Assembly: GCA_022592445.1 (NCBI GenBank)
Contig: JABYQR010000329.1
Coordinates: 1-48,268 of the forward strand
Reading direction: 5' to 3'
From: Cytidiella melzeri
Taxonomy: Eukaryota > Basidiomycota > Agaricomycetes > Polyporales > Irpicaceae
DNA: 48,268 bases
Shown here: positions 9,160-19,700 of the stretch, piece by piece
How positions within the stretch are numbered: the first letter of the stretch is position 1
Layout of the letters: every line of letters starts with the position of its first letter
Program-made: the position numbers and the translations under genes
Notes under the pieces: generated by a model
What the model was told of the DNA's origin: nothing
Databases searched by the model: none
The model's input: the letters and a program-made list of their open reading frames with translations, nothing else

Positions 9160-9665
9160 TTGCTCTCTAAGGAGGAGTTAAAATTAGAACATAGCCTGTG
9201 GCAGTTCTGATGGGGCTGAGGCAGTCCAGACATCAACAGGCCGTGGTTGCATCACCATAGAGCACTGCCTTTGATTCTTCCATACAGTTTCACAGCCACC
9301 AGCTGCTCTATAAGCAGTAGTAACAATCAGAACATAGCCTGTGGCAGCTCTGATGGGGGTGAGGCAATGCAGACATCAGCTAGACATGGTTTCATCAGCA
9401 GCCAGCGCTGCATTCAATTGATCCAGAATTTTTACAACCATTAGTTGCTCTCTAAGGAGGAGTTACAATCAGAGCACAGCCTGTGGCAGTTCTAGTGTGG
9501 CTGAGGCAGTTCAGACATCAACAGGACACGGTTGCATCACTACAGAGCACTGCCTTTGATTCTTTCACACAGTTTCACAGCCACTAGTGGCTCTAGAAGC
9601 AGGAGTTACAATCAGAACACAGCCTGTGGCAGTTTCAATGGAGATGAGGCAGTTCAGACCTCAAC
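9160..9665 (+). repeat. ~143-base tandem repeat array 1
   Basis: About 3.5 diverged copies of a unit that starts GTTGCTCTCTAAGGAGGAG and includes GCCTGTGGCAGTTC, GAGGCAGTTCAGACATCAAC and TTTCACAACCA. Unit starts lie near 9160, 9302, 9446 and 9588, so the period is about 142-144 bases. The same unit forms array 2 at 12480-13495. Short ORFs across it follow the repeat and are not genes. CpG is almost absent. Confidence 0.85.
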
Positions 9666-10430
9666 AGTATATCAAGCCCTTCATTTAATAAGCAAGCAAT
9701 TTTCTGTCATCAGCAGTGAACACTGCACGAGATTCATGATAAGATATATGAAGCCCCTTGCCACCATTGCTGACTACCCTCATCAATGTATGGCTTGTTT
9801 TCCTGCATCCAAATTAATCATTTGTAGTACAGTCACTTTATCCCAGATCAAGTTGCCTACACCAATAGAAAATGCCTGTAATACAGTCAATATTCATGAC
9901 CAGATGGCTTGGCAAGGTCCTTACCAGGAACAGAGTTATTCACTCAGGTTCCTTTTGGTAACAAAGCCACAGGTGCAATTAACCATTTCATGCTAGATGA
10001 TTTATTCAATTTGCTATCAATAACATAATCACTTGCAACCCTGCTCCTGCAGTTTACCAAATTGTATCTAGAATATTTAACATAGTTCAACACCATCAAG
10101 AAGAAGATGCATGTCAAACAATCTTTATCTCCATGCTCTACTCCACAAACTTGTACATGTTTTAATTCTGTACTCACACCCATTGTTGCACTTCAAACAA
10201 TGCAGCACAGTCCCTCTTCTTTCATGAATAATTGTGTGCTCCAGTAGAGACAAACCACCAAATTACTATACATTAATCATTGAAGAAGCTATTCCCAACA
10301 GAATTACTTGTTCAGGCTGCTACAAGCACCAAGTTTACTTACAAATGTGGCTCAAAAAGTAATATTTCATTCAATCTTATGGAACTGTACTTGCCGCTTG
10401 CTGGCCTTGCTAACGCTAGTCAAAGCAAGA
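9666..10430 (+). repeat. Duplicated block A, following array 1
   Basis: About 750 bases, strongly similar to 13496-14285. Shared landmarks are CATCAGCAGTGAACACTGCAC, TACAGTCACTTTATCCC, ACCAAATTG..ATCTAGA, TCATGAATAATTGTGTG and a common right end, CTTGC(T/C)GGCCTTGCTAACGC. Each copy directly follows a ~143-base array, so array plus block was duplicated as a unit, or it is one repeat family with an array at its left end. No conserved reading frame is seen in both copies. Probably a decayed mobile element of unknown type. Confidence 0.75.
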
Positions 10431-10561
10431 TTGGATCACTGATCGTTGGAAACCAAATCTATGGACAATGTAGATCGATTAGATATATGAATAAGATCAG
10501 ATAGTACATAGTATGTGATTCTACTGTCATTATGGCCACACACAATGCAATACTTGCACCT

Positions 10562-10656
10562 TATGGTGTTGTGTTCCAGTTGTCAGTCGGTGACCCGCCA
10601 GGGCATCCAGGTTAGGAAGGAAGCACATCAGGGCTAATGACTGTCGGAGTACCATA
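10562..10656 (+). ncRNA. Candidate SRP-RNA-like hairpin (helix 8 motif)
   Basis: The segment contains CAGG (10608-10611), GGAA (10615-10618) and AGCA (10622-10625) in the arrangement CAGG-x3-GGAA-x3-AGCA. This matches the universal SRP RNA helix 8 layout (asymmetric loop closed by a GGAA tetraloop). Outer bases can pair stepwise: TATGGT (10562) with ACCATA (10651), TTCC with GGAG, and CAGTC with GACTG. The three pairs next to the tetraloop are weak (A-G and T-G). I cannot find a convincing Alu domain, a box B or a clean T-run terminator, so this may be a fragment, a pseudogene or chance. Confidence 0.28.
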
Positions 10657-12479
10657 CAGGGATATTGGCATCAGGTAAATAATACAAAAAAGATATTACT
10701 TTATATTGTGTGTGGGAGGTAATATTGAGCGCCAAACATTACAAAGTTTCCCATATAAGGCAGGTGTTTATGTTGCCTTCCAAAGGGGAGCGGCTAGCAA
10801 TGTAATGCATGATAAAGTCATGTAAAGTAGCAGTTGTCCTAGTATATAGCAATCTTAAGTCCCACCACTCAATGTAAAGTAACAGTCGTAGTGGTCTAAA
10901 ACAAACTCAGTCATTATCACGTGTTGTATGTATAACTATATTTTTTCTGCAGCTGGCCGAGTCAGACGGTACAAACAGCAACTACACAAGTTGTAGCTAT
11001 GCTGACTCCAAATTCCTTTGTCCATACGGGCTCGAGGACACTGGAGGCGTTGATACACACTAATTGTTGCAATAGTTGTGCCCTGGAACACACTGTCTAA
11101 AGCAATTAGTGAGGGCCCTTTGGTGCAGATGCACAGTCTGTAGGAATATCAGACAATTTAATAAGCTCACAATGCGTGAAAGAATCAAGTCAACAACACA
11201 ACCAGACTCTATGCAGAGCAAGGGAGTGACGACAGGAGTGGAGGAACATCAAGCAAACTTGCGTGGACAATGAAAACAATGGTAATGATGACAATAAGAG
11301 GGAGAGAAACAACGACAAGGGAGTAGCTAACAATGAGCTAAAGACAAGGTTATATTAGTACAGTGATTGACACGGAGACAGAGCTCGACGTGACAAACAG
11401 GAACACGAAGTGGATATTGACGAGGAGGTGGTGGCAGGCGTGAAGCACAATGCTCTCACCAGCTATCAGACTTTGTTCAAGTATCTAGCCCAGTAAAGAG
11501 CAAGCTAGTATTGTGACTACTAGCTATGTAGTACAAGAGGGGGTTTGCTTACCTAGCCCAGTAAAGACCAAGAGGTCAAGATGGGGGGCTAGGAGCGTAC
11601 ATGCAACAGTATATGGAGACTTGAGGGACCTGCACACAGACCATGTTGAGGGCAGGCTTCGCAAGAAGCCGTGTGAACAAAGAACAATAGTACTACCTAA
11701 AGAAGAACAATAGCTATTGTCTGGACTCTGCCAAGACCTCTACTTGTGAGAGAATCTATCTAAAAGAAGACCAACTATTGTATTCCATTCCCACCCCTGT
11801 GAGAACATTCTTCCATAAAGAGAACAATGGCGAAAGAACAATAGGAGTCCATGTGAATGGTATCTATGATGTCAAACCCTAGCTATGGGCTGAGCCATGT
11901 GTTTGTAGCCATGTGGTTACAATTCCTGAAGAATGAAGAAGAATTGTTCCAGTGTGCTCCAGCACATTGATGCCTTTTCAGATGTGACCTTTTTGTCCCC
12001 CAAAGTGTGAGAATTTGATGGCAGAATACAGAAAGTAACAGTGTCAATAACAAAACAATGAATACAGCTGATGGCATCACACTGGCCTTGTTATCAGCCC
12101 TTTATAACTTTGTATCAGATCACTTTTGCAATCAAAATGCACTTTTTCATTTTTACAGACTGCATATGGGTACAACACTGTACATATAATACACCATTGA
12201 ATAGCCCTATTTCGTGGCAACATCCTGGTACAAACATCCTGTCAATTGAAGTGGAATTCAGCATGTTATGGCCAGTCTACTGAACAAAGTCATCCAGACT
12301 CAGATTCAAACTCCACTCCTGCTGGGAAATGATGCCGAATTCTGGTCAGGTTGATGTGTGCAGCAATCTACAGACATTGCTTGCACTCTGAACAAGGAAA
12401 AACATTAGAAGACAGGCCACACATAGTGTTGGCTCTGAGCAAGAATTACCAGTACTTTGGAAGCTAACTACAAATTCTC
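10657..12479. other. Repeat-domain spacer without a convincing gene
   Basis: No supported gene. A stretch at about 10950-11650 has more CpG than its surroundings. It includes a block (about 11365-11470, GACACGGAGACAGAGCTCGACGTGAC in pieces) that recurs in diverged form at 14735-14830. A short direct repeat (CTAGCCCAGTAAAGA) occurs at about 11486 and 11553, and the motif AAGAACAATAG recurs several times between 11680 and 11850. ORFs here are under 70 codons and look random. Confidence 0.5.
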
Positions 12480-13495
12480 AACCCCTACATTCTTGGACAA
12501 TGTCAATTTGTGGCTGCATCAGCAGTGAGTGCTGCATCTGATTGTTCCACAAGTTTCACAACTGTTGATTGCTCTCTAAGCAGGAGTTACAATCAGAACA
12601 CAGCCTGTGGCAGTTCTAATGGGGATGAGGCAGTTCAGACATCAACAGGACATGATTGCATCAGCAGCAAGCACTGCGTCGGATTGTTGCACAAAGTTTC
12701 ACAACCATGAGCTGCTCTCTAAGGAGGAATTAAAATCAGAACATAGCCTGTGGCAGTTCTAATGGGGCTGAAGCAGTTCAGACACCAACAGAATGTGGTT
12801 GCGTCAGCATAAAGCACTGCCTTTGATTTTTCCATACAGTTTCACAACCACCAGTTGCTCTATAAGCAGGAGTTACCATCAGAACACAGCCTGTGGCAGC
12901 TCTGATGGGGGTGAGGTAGCACAGATATCAGCTGGATGTGGATTCATCAGCAGCCAGCACTGCATTCAATTGGTCCACAAAGTTTCACAACCACTGAGTT
13001 CCAAGCAGGAGTTACAGCTGTGGCAGTTTCAATGGGGGTGAGGCAGTTCAGACATCAACAGTGCATGGTTGCATTGGCAGCAAGCACTGCATTTGATTGG
13101 GTGACAGGGTTTCACAACCACTACCTTCTATGCAGAACTTACAGTCAGAACACAATCTGTGGCAGTTCCAATAGGGGTGATGCAGCTCAGACATCAACAG
13201 GACATGGTTGCATCGGCAGCAACCACTGCATCGGATTGTTGCACAAAGTTTCACAACCATGAGTTGCTCTCTAAGGAGGAATTAAAATCAGAACATAGCC
13301 TGTGGCAGTTCTAATGGGGCTGAAGCAGTTCAGACATCAACAGGATGTGGTTGCATCAGCATAAAGCACTGCCTTTGATTCTTCCATACAGTTTCACACC
13401 TACCAGCTGATCTATAAGCAGGAGTTACAATCAGAACACAGCCTGTGGCAGCTCCAATGGGGGTGAGGCAGTGCAGACATCAACAGGACACATGT
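12480..13495 (+). repeat. ~143-base tandem repeat array 2
   Basis: About seven copies of the same unit as array 1. Unit starts lie near 12560, 12705, 12850, 12995, 13120, 13261 and 13403, recognised by the (C/T)TGCTCT(C/A)TAAG(C/G)AGGAG core. Alternate units resemble each other more than their neighbours (those with CATAAAGCACTGCC versus those with AGCAGCCAGCACTGC). This suggests a higher-order dimer or trimer repeat. CpG is nearly absent. Confidence 0.85.
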
Positions 13496-14285
13496 AACAC
13501 GTTCTACCAATTGATCTAATGAGACACCCTCCAGCCCTTCATTTTGAAGCAAGTAATTTTCTAGAATCAGCAGTGAACACTGCACAAGATTGATGACAAG
13601 ATACATGAAGCCCCTTGCTACCATTGGTGACTACCTTCATCAATGTATGGCTCCTTTTCCTACAATCAAACTTATCAATTGTAGTACAGTCACTTTATCC
13701 CGGATCAAGTTGCCTATCAAAAGTGTCACCAGTAGAAAATGCCGGAAATACAGTCAATGTTCATGACCAGATAGCTTAGCAAGATCCTTACCAGGAACAC
13801 AATTGTTTACTGAGGTTGTTTTTAGTAACAAAGTCACAGGTGCAATTGACTATTTTACACTATGTGATTTATTCAATTTGCCTTCAATAACATAATCACT
13901 CATAACCCTGCTCCTGCAGTTTACCAAATTGGATCTAGATTATTTAACATAATTCAACACCCTCAAGAAGAAGACACATGTCAAAGAAGCTTTATCTCCA
14001 CGGTCTACTCCACAAACTTGTTTTCATTCTGCACTCACACCCATTGTTGCACTTCAAACAATACAGCACAGTCCCTCTTCTTTCATGAATAATTGTGTGA
14101 TCCAGTGAATACCAACCACCAACTTACCATACACTCATCATTGAAGAAGCTATTCCCAACAAAATTACTTGTTCAGGCTGCTACCAGCACCAAGTTTACA
14201 TACAAATCTGGCTCAAAAAGTAATATTTCATCAAACCTTCAGGAATTGTACTTGCCGCTTGCCGGCCTTGCTAACGCTAGTCTTA
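13496..14285 (+). repeat. Duplicated block B, following array 2
   Basis: The diverged counterpart of 9666-10430, sharing landmarks in the same order and ending at the same point (CTTGCCGGCCTTGCTAACGC). Small insertions such as AAAAGTGTCACC near 13720 separate the copies. Differences are largely C/T and G/A, consistent with methylation-driven decay. No conserved ORF. Confidence 0.75.
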
Positions 14286-15138
14286 CTTAAGTTAATTCAC
14301 ATGCCAGTGTGATGTATTAGCAAGTAACGTGACCATGTAGAGCGTCTAAGCTACGTGATACGGGCGCTTACTAGACGTGCAAGGAGTTTGTGCAAGAGAG
14401 GGTTGCAACACGTTAGTAATCAAAGCTATTACAACAACAGAATCACTTGGAAGCTGAATATCAATATCCAAGGCAATTTAGTCACAAATGTTGTTACCAG
14501 AACCAAAATTATTCATAAAAGTAGGTTTTACTGTCAAATTCAAAACAAAAGCTGTTACCAGTAACAAATTTACTTGTTGAGAAGGTAAGGATTCACAATC
14601 ACTTTGGAAAGTATGTATTTTGAGCAAGTGAGTAACAAAAGCCCTTACCAGTCACAAGATTGCATATAAAAGTGAAAATTCTGAACCTGTTTATCACAAA
14701 AATGGCTACCAGTAACAAAATCATACTCATAAAAGTGACACAGAGACAAGGGCTTGATGTGACAAACAGGGATAAAAAGTGGGAAACAATGAGGAGGTAG
14801 TGGTTGGTGTGAAGCACAAGACTTTCACCACCTAAAAGCCACGTGATATGGGTGCTTAATAGACGTGCAAGTAGTTGCAAGGGTTTTGCAAAGGCCAAAA
14901 CTAGAGGTGAAAATACAAAAATTAAGTGCTAGTTGGGCCATCCACAACACACATTGCAAGGCAGTTCAACAAGTTTCAGGACTTTACAACTGTACAAAAG
15001 TGTTGTGATGTGTATATTGAAGCTCTGTATCATGTTGCATTATATTGCAGTGAGTGCTGGGCTGTTATGATCCTGCTGTAATCTATTCTGACCACCTGCC
15101 ATAATAAAAGTCATGTGCTAATGTTTGGCATATAAGCC
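14286..15138. other. Decayed repeat tract with short recurring motifs
   Basis: No gene seen. The motif GTTACCAGTAACAAA and relatives recur at about 14495, 14555, 14645 and 14705, each near a CATAAAAG or TATAAAAG string. A block ACGTGATA(C/T)GGG(C/T)GCTTA(C/A)TAGACGTGCAAG occurs at about 14353 and again at about 14842. Together with the match between 14735-14830 and 11365-11470, this marks the tract as stacked remnants of one repeat family. Confidence 0.5.
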
Positions 15139-15293
15139 AATACAATAGCACGTTTTTGTTTTTTTACCTGATGATAATATTGAGGTGTAAATGCACTGCA
15201 GCTTGAAACTTGCAACAATACAATAGCACATTTTTGTTTTTTACCTGATGATCAGATCGAGGTGTAAATGCACTGCAGCTTGAAACTTGCAAC
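15139..15293 (+). repeat. Tandem duplication of ~78 bases
   Basis: Two adjacent copies (15139-15216 and 15217-15293) starting AATACAATAGCAC, running through a T-rich stretch and ATGCACTGCAGCTTGAAAC. They differ by a few substitutions and one T-run length change. Non-coding. The flanking 15294-15988 has no convincing gene and almost no CpG. Confidence 0.85.
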
Positions 15294-15988
15294 ACATCTT
15301 GCAGGCAACCATCAATGAAAGCTCAACAGGTCTTGCTAAATGAAACTGGTAACCACTAGAGCTCCAATGTTGCCCAGGTTACAGGTCTAATTGTGGCTAC
15401 ACAGCTTGTGAGGATTGGCACTTGAACTGTAAGAACTGGCTGAGAATTCTGTCTATGACTGGATTGTAAAAAGTGGAAGCTTAGAGCTCTCTGAGTATAC
15501 AGTATCAATTCTTTGCATGGTATACACAATTTCATTTCCTGTATACTCTGGCTTGGGAGACTAGCTACCATCAAGCTTTGATGCCTGCATCATGCATCAT
15601 GTTTGAGGCTTGGCACAGCAATTACTGCACTGCACTGTCTTCAGTCTTAATATAAGCTACACAGCTACATTGATGTGTAGGAGACATGTCTATCACATAT
15701 CCTGTCAGCATCTGACCAATAACATGACAAGCTAGTGTATACATACCTTCAGCTCAAAAATGATCAGGTCATTGTACATTTGTGCCACATTACAACTTGA
15801 GGTCTGGTGCACAAGGTAAACTAGCTGCACCAAGCAGAGTTTGTTATGCAATGTTTCATTTCTCTCCTGCCTGATCATCATGATTCATTGATGCCTGTCA
15901 CCTGTCTCTGTCTCATTGTATCCCTGCCATCTGGACACTGCCTCCATCTGAGACCTAAATTTTTTTTTCCAGAAGCCTAGAACTCAGC

Positions 15989-15996
15989 TATATAAA
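15989..15996 (+). promoter_or_regulatory. TATA box of the small secreted-protein gene
   Basis: TATATAAA lies 190 bases before the start codon at 16179. A likely 5'-UTR intron follows (16064-16125, GTGAGTA donor and TTTGTGCAG acceptor), so the promoter-to-ATG distance in the mature RNA is about 120 bases. Confidence 0.6.
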
Positions 15997-16178
15997 CCCC
16001 CTTGCTCCCATCCCCAAACCATAGTCCTCACATCTTTTGCTTTTTGTCTCAAAGTGCTGGTCAGTGAGTATACTTCTGCCCCATGGTTCCCTCACCTTAA
16101 GTCCTTGTACTGATTATTTGTGCAGCTGATTTACTGTCTCTCAAAACCACCCTTCAACATCCTCAATTCTCACTCACC

Positions 16179-16759
16179 ATGCATTTCCCAATCTTGTCCT
16201 CTGCCATTGTCCTCAGTGTGCTCCACACAGTGACTGGTTCTGCCATCCCGTACAGCAGTCAAGGATCTGTCTCCCCCCCTGCCAGTGGCCTCACCAGCAG
16301 TTCTGGAAGTTTGGAGGAACCAAGCACAAACACACAGGCAGCCCTTCATCTCACCATGAGAGACTTGATAGTCAACCATGAGTGAGTAGCTGCATCATGG
16401 TTCAAAGACGTCTCTGATGATTTTTTTGTCTGTCCAGTGTTGATAGCAAGTTCAACAAGCAGATGCTGCAACAAGAATATAGACAGGCCTCTACCCTTGA
16501 CCACAGTTCTGTTTTGCTATCACGAAGTAGGGACGCACAGGATGCCATCAACGAACTGCTTGCAAAACACGCAGCCGCCAAGAAGGAGCAATCGGAGGGA
16601 GCTGCCAGCAGCAAAGCGCCGGCCGCGCAACCCGCACCCGCAGGGCAATCACCTGGCGTGGTTCGGAACGTGGAGGGCAGCCTGAGGAAAGGACTTTTGA
16701 GAGCTCAAACAGAGGCTAAACGTCCTTCAGAGCAACCTCCCCCTGCTCCAACCCCTTAA
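16179..16759 (+). CDS. Small secreted protein, two exons
   Basis: Exons 16179-16381 and 16438-16759, joined by a 56-base GTGAGT-AG intron; the spliced frame gives 174 residues. The N-terminus MHFPILSSAIVLSVLHTVTG is a typical signal peptide with likely cleavage near residue 20. The mature part is Ser/Pro/Thr-rich, then a helical charged region (FNKQMLQQEYRQAS, RDAQDAINELLAKHAAAKKE), then an Ala/Pro-rich tail. There are no cysteines, so it is not a typical disulfide-bonded effector. A TATA box and a 5'-UTR intron support expression. CpG is almost absent through exon 1 and the start of exon 2, then abundant from about 16520, so the gene straddles a base-composition boundary. No family recognised. 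Confidence 0.65.
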
Positions 16760-19700
16760 AGCCGCCCCGCCCCCCACCCCTTCATCTGACACGGGGAGTA
16801 CTGTCCCCCTTACAACTGTTCCCAACCTTTCTCGCTGCCATCTCCCTAGGCATAATCACTTTGTACTTTGGATTAGAGCACGCCTTTGAATTGTCTGTTG
16901 TAACTCTCCCGTGTAGTCATACTGCTTTGCGTTGACATGTAATCTGAAGCACGTGCGACTCGTATACCTTTCTCGCCGCCCTTGAGCTCTCCTCTGCTTG
17001 TCGGCTCTTTGTGCTGAGTCTGTAGCAGAGTGATAAGAAAAAAAAAAAACAAAAAAAAAAAAACACCGTTCTGGGAACGAGACTAGCGAGCTACGCTTGG
17101 CGAGGTAAGCATAGTATCGCTGTGTGACATATTTGTTTCTATCTCTCCACCGAGCATCCATATAGACTCTTTTCGCTCTTTCGTACTTTGCTTACTCGTA
17201 CTCAAAGACTATGTGGAGCAGGTATTGTATAGTGGCTGACGATGTGATTACACGCATATTGCACCGGAGAGACTCCGACGCACTTGACTGGTTTGCACTC
17301 GAGGATGACTGAGGTACGCTATTCAAACGTCCACCTCGCTCTCACATTGGATCAGTTCTCGTACTTTGGATTTTGCTTCAATACAGGATCGGGCTGTAAC
17401 CCTGTGAAAGACTCGGGGAGAGTGGTTGCAATGTAACGCTTCGTGGTATGCTACGTACTAGAACAACCAATTCGTAGACTACCAGGCTCGCCTGGTCAAA
17501 CAGATCTACACCCCGACGTTGAGGCAAACCAAACATCGAATGGCACGTCACTCTGTCTATTGTGCATACATGACTGACAAGAAGGCTCGCAAGAATTGGA
17601 TCACTAAGGTCAAAAAATACCGGCTCGAGAAGTAGAGTTCTCCTCTATGATGCATTGGGCTAGCTCATCATCCTCGTAGAATCGCGCGCAATGTCCGCAA
17701 CGAGAGTCTTCTAAACCCAGGCGGTCGGGCGAACACACTCCCGAAAGGCAGCTGTGTCTTCCCTTTTGTGCGCTCGCGCAGGGTTGTCAATGGATGCCCA
17801 AAAAGGTCGTTTCTGTCTTCATTTCAACAGTATCCCGGGCTTAACTCTGCAAGGGCCCCCGACAATCTTTGACGTGTCCATCAGCCTTGTCGATTTACAT
17901 CTTCCTTGGTACACAAGGTAAGTTCATCTCCCACGTGCACCGCACCATAGTATCTCACACAGCATAGCACCAGGACTCAGTACTCTGCCACTGTGCATAA
18001 CTCTCCTTCACAGAGAGCGCACAGCTACATTCTCAGCAGTCTCTATCGAGAGAGAGAGAGGGTTCAGAAGTCTCTCACGAATTCGACCTTGACGCTTTGT
18101 CATCAAGCCCATCTCGCAGACAACTTGCGTTGGACGGATCCTATCATTCCGACGATCCTCAGGTTGACAGTACGTGGTGCCTAAAATTCTAACGTCCGGG
18201 AGTTTCGTACACTGCCCAAGAGCGAGAGAGAGAGAGGAAATCTTTCCGTCTTCGTTAGTGTGGGGGTGGTGGTGGAACGCTGCTAGGCAGAGAATGTACA
18301 TGTCGCGGTACAAGGGCGTCTTTGGGGGCGGGGGAACGCGGAAAATTTGATCACGGGTGAGAATACGTACGTACGTACCTACATACAGAGTGTTCCTCCA
18401 TCACGCCCACTCATTTTTGTCTTGTGTGAAAGCAGCAGCCTTCTTTTGCCTCCTCGATCGCACCCACAGCACGGAATACTGCACACACCTTTTTCCGCTG
18501 AACCGAACCGCGACGATGCGCAATCATCTGCAGTGGCGAACGCAAGGCATCGTGTGTTTTCTCGTGATGTGTTGCGTTCATCCTCTGCGAGAAATAGACG
18601 ATGGCGATGAAGAATGCGTATAAAGTGACATGTTTTTTTTTTCACAGCTTGTACGCGCCTTTGTTGAGCTACGCTCCTTGCTGGCGTCATCTATTCATTC
18701 ACTCAAAAAAGTCCCTAGCCCCAGAGCAAAGCAAATAGTCCCTCGGAACATATCCCACAATCCCAGATCCAAGAGCTGGCATCGGAAGCAAGAAAATCAC
18801 TGGCGACGGTGTGTATCAACCGAGGACCGAGGTGCGTCAGCTCCGGCGACTAGTCGTATATCTGAGATACTGATCGCAGCCTACAGGCTGCAGCGTAGTA
18901 CCCACGCCTCGGTGGCTCACTTGCTTACGTTTGGCGATCACGCTGGGTCATCGCAGCGCCTTTACACACCTTTTCCCATCCAAAAGAGTCGCCAGAACGA
19001 CAGGGCGTACTGTAGTTAGTATGTCTTCGGAGCACAAAAACCCGGCTCGACTTTTTATTTTTGACGACAAACAGCCAACTGATTGTGGATAATCAAAGTT
19101 TTGTTGGATTGCGAAAGGGTTTTGGGGTTGTGAAGTCCGGCTGACCCTGGCCATCCGACATTTATTCCAACCGGAGAGAGAGAGAGAGAGACACCTATCC
19201 CGCATGGTATATTGGATCCTTCGTCTGGTATCTTGTTGACTGCCACAATCGTAATGTACATTTTCCTTCGATACTCCCCGTTGGGCTTACGTTCTACACT
19301 CTCTAGGTCATGATGTGCTTTGGAACTCCATGTCCATCTCACATCACAGCAATCATAAGTAGCTCGGTCGATCATTCCGACAGTTTCTATCACCGGTACC
19401 TTCGTACCCACACGAGGCTTCAAAAAAAAATCCACGTTTCTACGACTGTTTGTTTTTTGGGTGCTTAGATGACGATCATGCGCCGGACTACTTCATCTGC
19501 GGAGTAAGTAAATTGATCTTCAAAGACACTACATACAATCCTTCGTTTTAGATTTTTTTTTTCACCGACATGTCGTCGTTGGTTAAAGGTACGATAGTTG
19601 TTTGTGGGGGGATCCGTACACATACCTCTTACCGAAATCCGACTCCAATAACATCGCCGACTGTATTTGAACAAAGTTATGGCTCCCACACTCACTCGCT

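Noticed and set aside
9160..14290. Several ORFs of 60-150 codons across the 143-base arrays and duplicated blocks
   Set aside because: They repeat with the DNA period, lack conserved frames between copies and show no codon signal.
17038..17063. Long A-run as a possible retrotransposon poly(A) tail
   Set aside because: No LINE or SINE body or target duplication is visible next to it; it is probably a simple repeat in intergenic DNA.
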